Source of the DNA: Terribacillus sp. DMT04
GTDB taxonomy: Bacteria > Bacillota > Bacilli > Bacillales > Amphibacillaceae
Length of the DNA: 64,000 nucleotides
Reading direction: 5' to 3'
NCBI RefSeq assembly: GCF_019056395.1
Contig: NZ_CP077639.1
Coordinates: forward strand, 1,924,001-1,988,000
The notes under the pieces are model-generated. The model was not told where the DNA came from. It made no database searches and saw only the letters and a program-made list of their open reading frames with translations. Each line of letters opens with the position of its first letter. The first letter of the stretch is position 1. The position numbers and the translations under genes were made by a program. This document shows positions 26,483-36,042 of this stretch, piece by piece.

Positions 26483-28558
26483 TTATTCAGCTTCTTCTTT
26501 ATCTTTGTCTTCTGGCGCTGTGTGCTCGTAGTAATATTTCAGTGCTTTGTTTACGATATTGTAGGTAATTGGGTACTGACCAGTGCCACCACTTACTATA
26601 CCTAAATTAGGAACCATTACGGCAAACGCGATATCTGGTGTTTCAGAATCTGCGTAGCCGATTAGAGTCCAGTTTTCTAAATTGGTACCGTCTATGTTTG
26701 TTTCTGCTGTACCAGTTTTTCCAGAAATATCGTAGGTTTTTGCTTCTTTAGTTAAATGACGATAAGCTGTTCCATCCGTTGTCTGAAATACCATCTTAAA
26801 TCCTTTTTTGACTCGCTCAATTTGGGCATCTGTTGCAGTAATCTTATTTAAAACTTCAGGGTTTATCGTCTCTGCAAGCGGACCAAGTTGGTCTTTTTCA
26901 TTTGATGGCTCATGAATCTCACTTACAAAATGCGGTTTGATTCGATAACCACCATTGGCAATTGTGGAAATATACTGCGCTAACTGCATAGTAGTATACG
27001 TATCATATTGACCAATAGAGAAGTCAAGCAGATTACCAGCTATTCCAGTAGATCCTTGATACCCCGTTGATTCTGAGGGAAGATCGATACCAGTTTCCAC
27101 TCCAAGTCCAACTTGGTTGTAGTAATTTCTTAATACTCTGAATGAATCAGGATCAAAAGAAACACTTTGATTGTACTGATAGTTGTATTCTCCACCGAGA
27201 CGCAAAGCAATATTAAACATATATACGTTTGAAGATTTCTGCAATGCTGTTAAATCATTTATCGTCCCCATATCTTTATAGGAAGATTTCTCTGGAGTCC
27301 CTTTAATTTTTACAGGTTTATCTACAAAGTAATCTCCTGGGTCCAGAACACCTTCCTGATACCCAGCAAGCAATGTCGCACCCTTAACGGTAGATCCAAC
27401 TTCACCGCCTGTAAAGACAGTATTCATATCTGCAGATTCATACTCATTATTTTCGCGGTCGTAATGCTGCCCACTGGCCGCATAAATTTCACCAGTATTA
27501 GGGTTAAGCATAACGGCCATAGCATTCTCCAAATAGCGGTTGGCACCAGGATATTTGTTAATTGCACCTTTCAACTCTTCCCGCACAATCTTATCCAATT
27601 CCTTCTGAAAGTCCATATTAATGGAAAGCTGCAGATCTTGTCCGCGCTGTCCATCTGAAATGACTTCTTGAGACACAATATTGTTATCATTATCTGTTAT
27701 ATAACGAACACGTTTTTTATCACCTTTTAGCAGGCTTTCGTATTCCATTTCGAGACCGCTTGTGCCAATTCGGTCATTCAGCTGATAGTTGCGGGAAAGA
27801 TAGTAATCCTTCTCGCCTTCTGGAATTCCCGTTTTAATACTCCCCAGAACACCTTGGAGAGAACCATCAAACGGATAGTAGCGTTTCCAGTCGGTGGCAA
27901 CATTGACGCCTGGCATTTGCTCCATATTTTCTGCTATGGTTGCGTATTCTTTCTCCGTAACGTTCTCATTTTTTATAACGTGAGGAACAAGCTCTGTCGC
28001 ACTGTCAAGTTCACGTTTTATCGCAATTATCTGTTTTGCCTGATCATCTGTCATGAGCTCTTTGTAATCGGCTTCTGTTATTCGCTCGAGCGTCAGGTTA
28101 TAGATTTCACTATCATCAAGCTTCTCTTTTTCAGCAGCAGTAATTCTGCCGTTTGCTTCTTCTGCATTCAGAAGATACCAATATTCCTTAAACTCTCTTT
28201 CCGTGATCTTCTCAATTGCTTCTTCATCCATCTTAATAATATCTGCTAGCTGTTTTGCAAGTTCTAATCGTTCGTCAGCAGAGTCGCCATTCTTAGGCGG
28301 TGTGTAAGTAATTGAATAAACTGGTTCATTACCGACAATTACTTTTCCTTCACTATCATAAATCATACCGCGCGGAACAGATATTTCTGCTATATCGTTT
28401 GTTGTTTTTTCTAGGACTGCCTGGTGTTCTTCTCCGTTGATGATCTGCACTACGCCAAGCTGCAGAATCAAAGCAGAGAACAGCAGGAAAACGATCGCAA
28501 ACAAGACATTGAGACGGAAAGGAAGCAGCGCACGCTTTTTCTTCCTTTTTTTAGACAT
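26483..28558 (-). CDS. pbpA: Class B penicillin-binding protein (transpeptidase), PBP2A-type
   Basis: The 691-residue protein has a basic cytoplasmic start (KKRKKKRALLPF), one membrane helix (about 16-38), a PBP dimerisation domain and a transpeptidase domain. Active-site motifs are STVK near residue 388, SSN near 443 and KTGT near 615. In B. subtilis pbpA, next to pst and sodA, encodes PBP2A, which cross-links lateral-wall peptidoglycan. Position and length support that role. Confidence 0.92.
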   Translation of the reverse strand: MSKKRKKKRALLPFRLNVLFAIVFLLFSALILQLGVVQIINGEEHQAVLEKTTNDIAEISVPRGMIYDSEGKVIVGNEPVYSITYTPPKNGDSADERLELAKQLADIIKMDEEAIEKITEREFKEYWYLLNAEEANGRITAAEKEKLDDSEIYNLTLERITEADYKELMTDDQAKQIIAIKRELDSATELVPHVIKNENVTEKEYATIAENMEQMPGVNVATDWKRYYPFDGSLQGVLGSIKTGIPEGEKDYYLSRNYQLNDRIGTSGLEMEYESLLKGDKKRVRYITDNDNNIVSQEVISDGQRGQDLQLSINMDFQKELDKIVREELKGAINKYPGANRYLENAMAVMLNPNTGEIYAASGQHYDRENNEYESADMNTVFTGGEVGSTVKGATLLAGYQEGVLDPGDYFVDKPVKIKGTPEKSSYKDMGTINDLTALQKSSNVYMFNIALRLGGEYNYQYNQSVSFDPDSFRVLRNYYNQVGLGVETGIDLPSESTGYQGSTGIAGNLLDFSIGQYDTYTTMQLAQYISTIANGGYRIKPHFVSEIHEPSNEKDQLGPLAETINPEVLNKITATDAQIERVKKGFKMVFQTTDGTAYRHLTKEAKTYDISGKTGTAETNIDGTNLENWTLIGYADSETPDIAFAVMVPNLGIVSGGTGQYPITYNIVNKALKYYYEHTAPEDKDKEEAE

Positions 28559-28627
28559 AATGTTCCCCCATTCTTACATACTGCTCCCATTATATCATCA
28601 ACTTCCGTCTCCTTCTACTAAAGTCTG

Positions 28628-29890
28628 TCAGCGTTTGTCATCTCCTGCAATTTCGTTTTTAGGCAGCTTTTTTATGGATGGTTCTGCAGTAAAGTTGGTA
28701 ATACGCCGGGTAAAGTAATAAATGAAAAATGGTCCAGCTCCTAATAGAAGCATCAAGTATGGGATAGAAGCATCTTTCCAAATACCAATCCCAACTAGCA
28801 GTGCCAAAACAGATAAAATTCTGCCTGCATTTGCAGCTGCATCATTTAATACGATGTATTCAACCCGTAAACTTCTTGCATCTTTTGCTTTGCCAATAAC
28901 ATCATAAGATAGGGATAAATAAGGCACATAGAGCACTGGGTAAAATGCGCCTATTAATGCTGCATATATCAACAAAGTAGTAAAATTAAGTTTTACAAGC
29001 AACAATACAATACTTAACGACAAGGCGACACCACTTAAGAAAATTGCCATCTTTCGCTGCGGACTTTTGATATATCGAGTTGCTATATAATAGAAGATTA
29101 ATGAAAAAGCGGAATACACAAGGTTAAATGTACCAAGTGACAGCTCACTGTTTGTGACAATGAAAATCCATACGGAAATGATGAACGTATAGATTCCTTC
29201 TCTAATTCCTTGAAAAACATGTGCAATAACAATATTGCGCCATGCTGGATCACGCCCTATTTCTTTCCAAGCAAGCTTGAGACCGAATTTTCCTTCTGCC
29301 CTTCTTCTGCCAAGTCCCGCTGTACATATAACAGCCAAAAGAAAAAGTACAAAACTCACAGCAAATATCAGCGTATAACCATGGCTATTGTTCATTCTGG
29401 TAATGATATACCCAGCCACAAAGGGTCCAATCATGCCTGTAAATGATTGCAATAAACCAGATACACCATTAAAGAAGTCCCGCGTCTCCGGTTCTGTCAC
29501 TTCAAAGGTTAATACGGAGTAAGCAAGCCAATACATGCCATAACCTACGCCTAGCACCGTACCAAGCAGTACATTATACGTGGCAGCTTTCTCTCCGGTA
29601 AACAAAACAAGAAGGAAAAAGATGCTGAGGAAGACTACGCCGATACGAAGGATGATGATACGGTCAATCCGCTTAGCCCAGCGTCCGGATAAGGTGAACA
29701 GCACTGCTTGCGCCACATATATTGCCAAGTTATACATGGCGATGTTAACTAAATCATTCGTCTGCTTCCATAAGTAAATATTAACGAACGTGTTCGATAG
29801 GAATATCCCGAGAGAATAAAGCGCTCCGATAATAAGGAGCATATTCAGTTCTTTTCTGCTCGAATCCAAGGTAAATAAGTTCGGCTTCAT
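28628..29890 (-). CDS. yqgE: MFS transporter YqgE
   Basis: The 420-residue polytopic protein has about twelve helices and is related to the major facilitator superfamily (GRWAKRIDRIIILRIG at the 2-3 loop). The substrate is unknown. Its position between pbpA and sodA, and its length, match B. subtilis YqgE (about 430). Confidence 0.82.
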   Translation of the reverse strand: MKPNLFTLDSSRKELNMLLIIGALYSLGIFLSNTFVNIYLWKQTNDLVNIAMYNLAIYVAQAVLFTLSGRWAKRIDRIIILRIGVVFLSIFFLLVLFTGEKAATYNVLLGTVLGVGYGMYWLAYSVLTFEVTEPETRDFFNGVSGLLQSFTGMIGPFVAGYIITRMNNSHGYTLIFAVSFVLFLLAVICTAGLGRRRAEGKFGLKLAWKEIGRDPAWRNIVIAHVFQGIREGIYTFIISVWIFIVTNSELSLGTFNLVYSAFSLIFYYIATRYIKSPQRKMAIFLSGVALSLSIVLLLVKLNFTTLLIYAALIGAFYPVLYVPYLSLSYDVIGKAKDARSLRVEYIVLNDAAANAGRILSVLALLVGIGIWKDASIPYLMLLLGAGPFFIYYFTRRITNFTAEPSIKKLPKNEIAGDDKR

Positions 29891-29944
29891 AATGCCATCT
29901 CCTTTTACTTCTAGTTAGTATTTTCTATTGAAAAGGAGATATGC

Positions 29945-29984
29945 ACAAAAAAAAGACACCAGCTTTTTTGCTGATGTCTTTTCG
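29945..29984 (-). terminator. Terminator of sodA
   Basis: AAAAGACA(T)CAGC pairs with GCTG(G)TGTCTTTT, followed on the minus strand by a T run. It lies right after the sodA stop. Confidence 0.83.
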
Positions 29985-29988
29985 TTAC

Positions 29989-30600
29989 TTATTTAGCTTC
30001 GCGATACAAGCGCTCTACTTCATCCCAGTTTACAACATTCCAGAAAGCACTAATGTAATCCGGACGTTTGTTTTGGTATTTCAAGTAGTAAGCGTGCTCC
30101 CAAACATCTAGTCCAAGAATAGGTGTTTTACCATCCATTACTGGGTTATCTTGGTTTGGAGTTGATACGATATCAACTTCACCGTTTTCTACAATAAGCC
30201 ATGCCCAGCCGGAACCGAAACGGCCAGCTGCTGCTGCTGCGAATTCTTCTTTGAATTTATCTAGTGTACCGTATTTATTAGCAATTGCAGTAGCTACTTC
30301 GCCAGTAGGCTCTCCGCCGCCATTCGGGGAAAGAAGTTTCCAGAATAGGCTGTGGTTGTAGTGACCGCCGCCGTTGTTGCGTACTGCTGTTTGTACGTCA
30401 GAAGGAAGGTCATTCACACCTGCAACAAGTTCTTCTAGGGATTTGCTTTCTAAGTCAGCTTTTCCTTCGATTGCACCGTTTAACTTTGTCACATATGTGT
30501 TGTGATGTTTCGTATGGTGGATGTTCATTGTTTCCTTATCGATATGAGGCTCAAGTGCATCGTATGCGTAAGGCAATTCTGGTAGTTCAAATTTAGCCAT
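29989..30600 (-). CDS. sodA: Superoxide dismutase [Mn]
   Basis: The 203-residue enzyme converts superoxide to hydrogen peroxide and oxygen. The Mn/Fe ligands are H27 ([15 protein letters not shown] region), H82 ([13 protein letters not shown]), and D and H in [13 protein letters not shown]. The GGG-GHYNH context and the GSGWAWL segment fit the Mn form. It has a strong AGGAGGAATAATC site and its own promoter and terminator. Confidence 0.97.
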   Translation of the reverse strand: MAKFELPELPYAYDALEPHIDKETMNIHHTKHHNTYVTKLNGAIEGKADLESKSLEELVAGVNDLPSDVQTAVRNNGGGHYNHSLFWKLLSPNGGGEPTGEVATAIANKYGTLDKFKEEFAAAAAGRFGSGWAWLIVENGEVDIVSTPNQDNPVMDGKTPILGLDVWEHAYYLKYQNKRPDYISAFWNVVNWDEVERLYREAK

Positions 30601-30651
30601 GATTATTCCTCCTTAAGTGATATGTAATAAAAGGTTATCACCTTTTCGTAA

Positions 30652-30680
30652 AGCGTACCAAAGCTTGTCTGAAACAGCAA
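30652..30680 (-). promoter_or_regulatory. Putative sodA promoter
   Basis: TTGCTG (revcomp of 30675-30680), a 17-bp spacer and TACGCT (30652-30657) on the minus strand, about 50 bp before sodA. It is a moderate sigma-A match. Confidence 0.5.
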
Positions 30681-30731
30681 GTATTTTGCACGCAGTCCTT
30701 CCTTAAATTACTCGCAGCTTTTGTTTTAAAA

Positions 30732-30766
30732 CAAAAAAAAACAGCTGTTCAAAGGAACAGCTGTTA
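30732..30766 (-). terminator. Terminator of the tRNA operon
   Basis: AACAGCTGTTC pairs with GAACAGCTGTT around a 4-base loop; the minus strand continues with nine Ts. It follows tRNA-Phe directly. Confidence 0.88.
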
Positions 30767-30772
30767 CTGGAG

Positions 30773-30845
<73 letters not shown>

Positions 30846-30849
30846 AAGA

Positions 30850-30942
30850 TGGCGGAGGAAGAGGGATTCGAACCCCCGCGAGCCGTTAAGCCCCTGTCGG
30901 TTTTCAAGACCGATCCCTTCAGCCAAACTTGGGTATTCCTCC
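30850..30942 (-). tRNA. tRNA-Ser (anticodon TGA)
   Basis: Acceptor GGAGGAA pairs with TTCCTCC, discriminator G, CCA encoded. The long variable arm typical of serine tRNAs is present, and the anticodon loop CTTGAAA carries TGA. Confidence 0.95.
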
Positions 30943-30970
30943 GCGTTGCAATATGAAGTTGAAAATCGTA

Positions 30971-31047
30971 TGGTGGACCCTGCAGGACTCGAACCTGCGA
31001 CCGATCGGTTATGAGCCGATAGCTCTAACCAACTGAGCTAAGGGTCC
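30971..31047 (-). tRNA. tRNA-Ile (anticodon CAT, lysidine type)
   Basis: Acceptor GGACCCT pairs with AGGGTCC, discriminator A, CCA encoded, anticodon CAT. A fully paired first base pair rules out initiator tRNA, and a separate elongator tRNA-Met is present in the cluster. The body resembles the Bacillus tRNA-Ile2, whose C34 is changed to lysidine by TilS so that it reads ATA. Confidence 0.78.
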
Positions 31048-31061
31048 AATACTTTTTTCAA

Positions 31062-31136
31062 GGGCGATTGATGGGGATTGAACCCACGAATGCCGGAGCC
31101 ACAATCCGGTGCGTTAACCACTTCGCCACAACCGCC
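31062..31136 (-). tRNA. tRNA-His (anticodon GTG)
   Basis: Acceptor GGCGGTT pairs with AATCGCC (one G-T), discriminator C, anticodon loop TTGTGGC with GTG. CCA is not encoded. The base before the acceptor is T, so the G-1 needed by HisRS is not obvious in the gene if the stem is drawn this way. Confidence 0.93.
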
Positions 31137-31159
31137 ATGTTACAAATTATTAAGATTTA

Positions 31160-31236
31160 TGGTAGCGGCGGAGGGGATCGAACCCCCGACCTCACGGGTA
31201 TGAACCGTACGCTCTAGCCAGCTGAGCTACACCGCC
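31160..31236 (-). tRNA. tRNA-Met, elongator (anticodon CAT)
   Basis: The sequence starts GGCGGTGTAGCTCAGC and its anticodon loop TTCATAC carries CAT. The T arm GGGGGTTCGATCCCC and encoded CCA match Bacillus elongator tRNA-Met. Confidence 0.93.
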
Positions 31237-31237
31237 A

Positions 31238-31312
31238 TGGCTCCACAGGCAGGATTCGAACCTGCGACCGATCGGTTAACAGCCGATAGCTCTACCACTG
31301 AGCTACTGTGGA
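31238..31312 (-). tRNA. tRNA-Asn (anticodon GTT)
   Basis: Acceptor TCCACAG pairs with CTGTGGA, discriminator G, CCA encoded, anticodon loop CTGTTAA with GTT. It is the first gene of the tRNA operon; the Met gene follows after one base. Confidence 0.95.
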
Positions 31313-31346
31313 ATAATTAATATGTTATGTATTAGCGACGATATAT

Positions 31347-31375
31347 AATTTATCATGCATTCAATAACTTGTCAA
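31347..31375 (-). promoter_or_regulatory. Promoter of the six-tRNA operon
   Basis: A perfect TTGACA (revcomp of 31370-31375), a 17-bp spacer and TAAATT (31347-31352) lie 35 bp before tRNA-Asn on the minus strand. Confidence 0.85.
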
Positions 31376-31470
31376 TCATTTTTCTATAAGTTTTTGTTAT
31401 AATTTTTGCGTCCTTTTAACTGACAGGAATACTATAGCATGTCCTCTCCATCATTACAAGAGAAAAATAT

Positions 31471-31502
31471 AAAAGACAGAGAATTTAACTCTCTGTCTTT
31501 TC
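31471..31502 (-). terminator. Terminator of the Na/Pi cotransporter gene
   Basis: AAAAGACAGAGA pairs with TCTCTGTCTTTT around an 8-base loop and overlaps the last codons of the gene. The minus strand continues TATATTTTTC. Confidence 0.8.
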
Positions 31503-33119
31503 ATTCAGTATTAACTGTGCAATATTAACAGCATGATCTCCAATACGTTCCAAGTTGCTAATAATATCTACAAAAACAATTCCAGCTGAACCAGTACACT
31601 TTCCTTCATTTAATCGAATCAGATGCGTTTTGCGCAGGCTGCGTTCCATCCTGTCAATTTGATCTTCCTTCTGCAATACCGCAATGGCAACTTCCCGATC
31701 TTGTTTATCCAACGCCTCCACTGCCTGCTTCACTGTAATAATTGTCAAATCAAACATGCTGTTAAGTTCTTGCTGTGCTTCTTTGGTTAATTTAATATTA
31801 CTTGATAATTGAAAGTCGACAAATTCAACAATATTTTCGAAATGATCCCCGATACGTTCAATATCCCGAATAGCATCCAGTAAAGCTGCATGCCTTTCGC
31901 TTTCTTCATTGGAAAGCGTATTTGTAGAAATCTTAGAAAGATATTCGGTAATTTCACGGTCCTTTCGATTGACTTCCTTTTCCAGCTGCATGGCAAGGTC
32001 GGCAAATTGTCTTTCATGGTTGTTCGCATAAGTACTGGCCTGTTCTAAGCCGTCCACTGCCAGTCTTCCCATATGTAAGACTTCCAGCTTAGCTTGTTCT
32101 AATGCCAGCACAGGAGACTGCTGAATAAATAGCGGATCCAGATGGTTTGTCAGCGCCATCGGCCGTTCTTCTTCTCCTGGGATAACTTTTGTAATAAGCC
32201 AAACAAAGAAACCAAGGAACGGGAGCAATATAAATGTATTGGCAATATTATATAGTCCATGCGCACCAGCAATGGTTAATTTGTCATTCAAGTTGAATAT
32301 GTTCTGCATCCAGGCAACAACATCTACAAATAACGGCAGAATCAACAGGAAAACGACTGCACCAATTGCATTGAACATTACGTGGCTCAGCGCCGCTCGC
32401 TTTGCCTGGACGGTGGCTCCAATTGCCGCTAACATGGCTGTTAGTGTTGTGCCGAGATTATCTCCTAGCAATACCGGCAAAGCTCCTTGTAAATCAATAC
32501 CATTTTGCGCATACAGCTCCTGAAGAATCGCTACTGTAGCACCGCTGCTTTGTACAACAATTGTCATAAAAGTACCAATTGCCGCTCCAGCAATTGGATT
32601 GCTGTGCATACTGGCAGATAGCGATTGAAATGCCTCTATATTCAGTATAGGATGCAGTCCGTCCCCAATTAGCGTCAGGCCAAAGAAAATACCGCCTGCT
32701 CCAAAAAGCACTTTACCGATTTGCTGTGTTCGCTGATTTGCAAAGAAATAAATTAAAAATGCTCCGACCGCCATGATTGGAAGACCATATTGAATTAAGT
32801 TAATTCCAATAAAAAAGGCAGTTAATGTTGTACCTATATTTGCGCCCATAATAACAGAAATAGCCTGTCTTAATGTTAGATAGCTCGCATTCACCAACCC
32901 GACAACCAGAATGCTGGTCGCCGTGCTGCTCTGAACGAGTACTGTAACAATAAGCCCGGAAAGAATCCCAATTAGCGGATGTACCGTAAATCTGTGCATT
33001 GCCAGCTGCAGCTGCTTGCCGTATGCTCGCTGTAATCCATCGCCTAAATAACGAATGGAAAAGAGAAACAAGCCTAAGCCGCCTATAAATTCAAAGACGA
33101 TATATTCCCAATTAGACAA
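31485..33119 (-). CDS. Na/Pi-cotransporter family protein with PhoU-like tail
   Basis: The 544-residue protein has two inverted Na/Pi-cotransporter repeats, each with the QSSTATSILVVG or QSSGATVAIL signature (about residues 60 and 195). Helices run to about 315, followed by a C-terminal PhoU-like helical domain (about 330-540, with RDIERIGDHFENI and SNLERIGDHAVNIA). It probably imports phosphate with sodium. The TTG at 33119 (SNWEYIVFEFIGG) has AAGGAAGG six bases upstream; an upstream TTG at 33158 is open but lacks a site. B. subtilis YqeW is a relative. Confidence 0.88.
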   Translation of the reverse strand: MSNWEYIVFEFIGGLGLFLFSIRYLGDGLQRAYGKQLQLAMHRFTVHPLIGILSGLIVTVLVQSSTATSILVVGLVNASYLTLRQAISVIMGANIGTTLTAFFIGINLIQYGLPIMAVGAFLIYFFANQRTQQIGKVLFGAGGIFFGLTLIGDGLHPILNIEAFQSLSASMHSNPIAGAAIGTFMTIVVQSSGATVAILQELYAQNGIDLQGALPVLLGDNLGTTLTAMLAAIGATVQAKRAALSHVMFNAIGAVVFLLILPLFVDVVAWMQNIFNLNDKLTIAGAHGLYNIANTFILLPFLGFFVWLITKVIPGEEERPMALTNHLDPLFIQQSPVLALEQAKLEVLHMGRLAVDGLEQASTYANNHERQFADLAMQLEKEVNRKDREITEYLSKISTNTLSNEESERHAALLDAIRDIERIGDHFENIVEFVDFQLSSNIKLTKEAQQELNSMFDLTIITVKQAVEALDKQDREVAIAVLQKEDQIDRMERSLRKTHLIRLNEGKCTGSAGIVFVDIISNLERIGDHAVNIAQLILNEKTES

Positions 33120-33237
33120 TACAAGCCTTCCTTCCCTTCTCAAATATTCCCTCTTCAATTATTAAATTAGTTTGAAGGGTTGTAAAGGTCTTGTTAGGAA
33201 ATTTACGATTAAAATTACTTTATTTGGTTAAATACAG

Positions 33238-33864
33238 TTAGGGCTTTACTTTTTCTACCAGTATTCTTGCTCCGCTAACATGCTTCACCTTAATTCGGGT
33301 GCCGCGATCCAGCCATTTTCCATCTGTTATGGCGCTCAATTCCTTCCCATTCACTCGAATAGTACCTGAAGGGCGCATATCGGTAATGGTCTCGCCTTCC
33401 TGCTCCAAAAGTGCTGCATATGTTTCGTTTACGCTATTGTAGCCTTTATCAGAGCTTAATGAGTCCAAAAGCGCAATCTTGCCCCACATATCTCTTTTCG
33501 GAAATGCTTTCAAGAAAAGGAAAGAAGCGAATGCTCCAATAATGACACCTAGGATTGCATATATGCCCGCTGTCCAATTTGGCGCAGTAAACCCTACCGT
33601 TAATAGCATGGTTAACAACCCTATTACGCTAAGCGTGCCATCATTCAGTAATTTTCCATCAATAATAATCAGCAGCATCCCGACAAAGTAAAGCGGCAGC
33701 ATATACCAAATTGCCGATGGGTCGAGATAGCTAAGAAAGAACGTACCGATAAAGCCTGCACCTAATAAAAATAGTATTCCTCTAGCCTTTACAAGGATTT
33801 CCCCAATTAAAAACATTGTTCCAAGACCAGTCATAAATATCGAAACCCAATTATAGTCCAGCAT
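33238..33864 (-). CDS. NfeD-like membrane protein
   Basis: The 208-residue protein has four hydrophobic helices (about 7-125) and a C-terminal OB-fold-like domain (about 145-208: EQEGETITDMRPSGTIRVNGKEL), the mark of the NfeD family. It has no protease domain. NfeD proteins usually work with flotillin/stomatin-like proteins; no such partner is adjacent here. It is a second NfeD in the window besides the floA-linked one. ATG is well placed after AAAGGAG. Confidence 0.8.
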   Translation of the reverse strand: MLDYNWVSIFMTGLGTMFLIGEILVKARGILFLLGAGFIGTFFLSYLDPSAIWYMLPLYFVGMLLIIIDGKLLNDGTLSVIGLLTMLLTVGFTAPNWTAGIYAILGVIIGAFASFLFLKAFPKRDMWGKIALLDSLSSDKGYNSVNETYAALLEQEGETITDMRPSGTIRVNGKELSAITDGKWLDRGTRIKVKHVSGARILVEKVKP

Positions 33865-33991
33865 CTTTCATGCTCCTTTCTCCTACTATTTATATACGAA
33901 GACAGCGCTTTTTTGTTTCATATTAAAGGTTTTTTCTATCGGATATCTAATACTTTATAAAATGAATTGTAACGAGATCGGAGGAACTTCC

Positions 33992-34339
33992 ATGTGGAAA
34001 CGGATTGGTGTGTTTCTGTTTTGCTGTGCTTTAATTCTTAGTATTTGGAAGGATCTTACGATAGGAAGCCCCATCCCCGCCGCTTCTACTGCCGAGAATG
34101 AACCAACACAGCCCGACACGGCTACACAGAAAAATAATATAAAAAAGACGTTTCAGCCAGTCCTCCTGCAGGTAAAGCAAGGTGACACACTTCTTTCCAT
34201 TACAAATGAGTTGAACAATCACGAATTGCACGTTACGATGGAACAAGTGATCCAGGATTTCGAGGAATTGAATCCGGAGAAGGATCCATATGCACTGAAT
34301 GCAGGTTCAGCTTATTATTTTCCCCATTACCCAAGATGA
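33992..34339 (+). CDS. yqfZ: LysM-like domain protein YqfZ
   Basis: The 115-residue exported or anchored protein has an N-terminal hydrophobic segment (IGVFLFCCALILSIW), a low-complexity linker, and a C-terminal region LLQVKQGDTLLSITNEL… that reads as a LysM motif for peptidoglycan binding. GGAGG sits seven bases before the ATG at 33992. Its place upstream of ispG matches B. subtilis yqfZ. Confidence 0.78.
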   Translation: MWKRIGVFLFCCALILSIWKDLTIGSPIPAASTAENEPTQPDTATQKNNIKKTFQPVLLQVKQGDTLLSITNELNNHELHVTMEQVIQDFEELNPEKDPYALNAGSAYYFPHYPR

Positions 34340-34367
34340 AGATTTTATTAAACTTGAGCCTAGTTAC

Positions 34368-34396
34368 TTCTAATTTAGCAGTATTAGCATTATAAT
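34368..34396 (+). promoter_or_regulatory. Putative ispG promoter
   Basis: A perfect TATAAT (34391-34396) has TTCTAA 17 bp upstream; the -35 is weak. It lies 60 bp before ispG. Confidence 0.5.
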
Positions 34397-34456
34397 GGGA
34401 AAATATAAGGATATTTCTCTGTTTTTCCTCGCGATAATCAAAGGAGCGATATATAA

Positions 34457-35566
34457 ATGGCATTAATACACAGACAAGACACCCGTCCGGTTAAAGTAGG
34501 CGATCTTACAATCGGCGGTAAAAACGAAGTTGTTATTCAGTCGATGACAACAACAAAAACACATGACGTGGAAGCTACAGTGGCAGAAATCAACAGATTG
34601 GAAGAAGCAGGCTGCCAAGTTGTACGAGTTGCTTGCCCAGACCAGCGTGCTGCTGATGCAATTCCTGAGATCAAGAAACGCATTAACATTCCACTTGTAG
34701 TGGATATTCATTTCAACTATAAACTAGCCTTAAAAGCAATTGAAGGCGGAGCAGATAAAATCCGGATTAACCCTGGTAATATCGGTAAACGAGAAAAAGT
34801 TGAAGCTGTCGTAAATGCGGCGAAAGAAAAAGGTATACCAATTCGTATCGGTGTAAACGCTGGTTCCTTGGAACGTCATATCTTAGAGAAATATGGCTAT
34901 CCAACCGCTGAAGGTATGGTGGAAAGTGCATTGCACCACATTAAGATTCTTGAAGAACTTGATTTCCACGATATCATTGTTTCGCTAAAAGCGTCCGATG
35001 TATCGTTAGCGATTGAAGCCTACGAAAAAGCAGCTGAGGTTATTCCTTATCCGCTGCACCTGGGTATTACAGAGTCCGGTACATTGTTTGCCGGAACAGT
35101 GAAAAGTGCAGCTGGACTTGGCGCGATTTTAAGTAAAGGTATCGGAAGCACGATGCGTATTTCCTTGAGTGCCGATCCAGTTGAAGAAGTAAAAGTTGCG
35201 CGTGAACTGCTGAAGATCTTTAACTTGTCTTCTAACGCAGCAACGCTAATCTCCTGCCCTACTTGCGGCCGAATCGAGATTGACTTGATTAGCATCGCCA
35301 ATGACGTTGAGGAGTACATCAGTACGATAAAAGCTCCAATTAAGGTTGCAGTACTAGGCTGTGCGGTAAATGGCCCTGGTGAGGCTCGCGAGGCCGATAT
35401 CGGCATTGCCGGCGCCCGTGGTGAAGGCTTACTGTTCCGTCATGGAGAAATCATTCGTAAAGTACCGGAAGAAACAATGGTTGATGAGCTGAAAATTGAG
35501 ATTGACAAGCTTGCTGAAGAATACTTCGCCAAGCAAGCTGCAGAGAAAGAAACTGCAGAAGCATAA
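34457..35566 (+). CDS. ispG: 4-hydroxy-3-methylbut-2-en-1-yl diphosphate synthase (flavodoxin)
   Basis: The 369-residue iron-sulfur enzyme makes HMBPP in the penultimate step of the MEP isoprenoid pathway. The [4Fe-4S] cysteines lie in SCPTCGR near residue 270 and in [10 protein letters not shown] near 305. The N-terminal TIM-barrel contains VQSMTTTKT. Length is typical. The pathway's last enzyme, IspH, is encoded 3 kb away. Confidence 0.96.
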   Translation: MALIHRQDTRPVKVGDLTIGGKNEVVIQSMTTTKTHDVEATVAEINRLEEAGCQVVRVACPDQRAADAIPEIKKRINIPLVVDIHFNYKLALKAIEGGADKIRINPGNIGKREKVEAVVNAAKEKGIPIRIGVNAGSLERHILEKYGYPTAEGMVESALHHIKILEELDFHDIIVSLKASDVSLAIEAYEKAAEVIPYPLHLGITESGTLFAGTVKSAAGLGAILSKGIGSTMRISLSADPVEEVKVARELLKIFNLSSNAATLISCPTCGRIEIDLISIANDVEEYISTIKAPIKVAVLGCAVNGPGEAREADIGIAGARGEGLLFRHGEIIRKVPEETMVDELKIEIDKLAEEYFAKQAAEKETAEA

Positions 35567-35604
35567 AAAGATCTGACTCCGTTTTGGAGTCAGATCTTTT
35601 TTTA
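35566..35604. terminator. Bidirectional terminator, ispG and yqfX
   Basis: AAAAGATCTGACTCC pairs perfectly with GGAGTCAGATCTTTT around GTTTT. It serves both convergent genes. Confidence 0.88.
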
Positions 35605-35925
35605 TACATATGGTGCTGTAAATAATGAAAGAACAATGGCGATGATACTTACAATTAAAGCGATATTCCCAAGTGCATTGGCACCTTTGCGTTTTGCTAA
35701 GACGCCAAAAACGATACCAGCCGCCCCGACAAGTATCGGTGCAATAAAGAAAGAAGCGATTGATAAAATTAAAGCAATATAACCGAACATCTTTCCAGAA
35801 CCTGTTGTTTGGTCCCCTTCCGTTTTTGCAGAACGCTGGTAACTATTTTCAGCTGGAGATATTTCAGCCGCTGTTTCAACATCATCTTTAGAATGAATGT
35901 CTTGCTCGTATTTTTCTTTATCCAT
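35602..35925 (-). CDS. yqfX: Small membrane protein YqfX (DUF4190-like)
   Basis: The 107-residue protein has a polar N-terminal half and two membrane helices (about 47-75 and 85-104) joined by a short basic loop GVLAKRKGANALGN, the DUF4190 pattern. The function is unknown. It sits convergent to ispG as in B. subtilis. ATG follows AGGAGG. Confidence 0.75.
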   Translation of the reverse strand: MDKEKYEQDIHSKDDVETAAEISPAENSYQRSAKTEGDQTTGSGKMFGYIALILSIASFFIAPILVGAAGIVFGVLAKRKGANALGNIALIVSIIAIVLSLFTAPYV

Positions 35926-36042
35926 ATGAAATCCTCCTTATCTGGGGTAAGGTATGGTTCTAGTTTGTGTACACAGGACATAAACTAACCAGGTAGATAA
36001 AGGAATCCACAGACCATTCCCATCTTAGAGCGGAGGTTTCAC

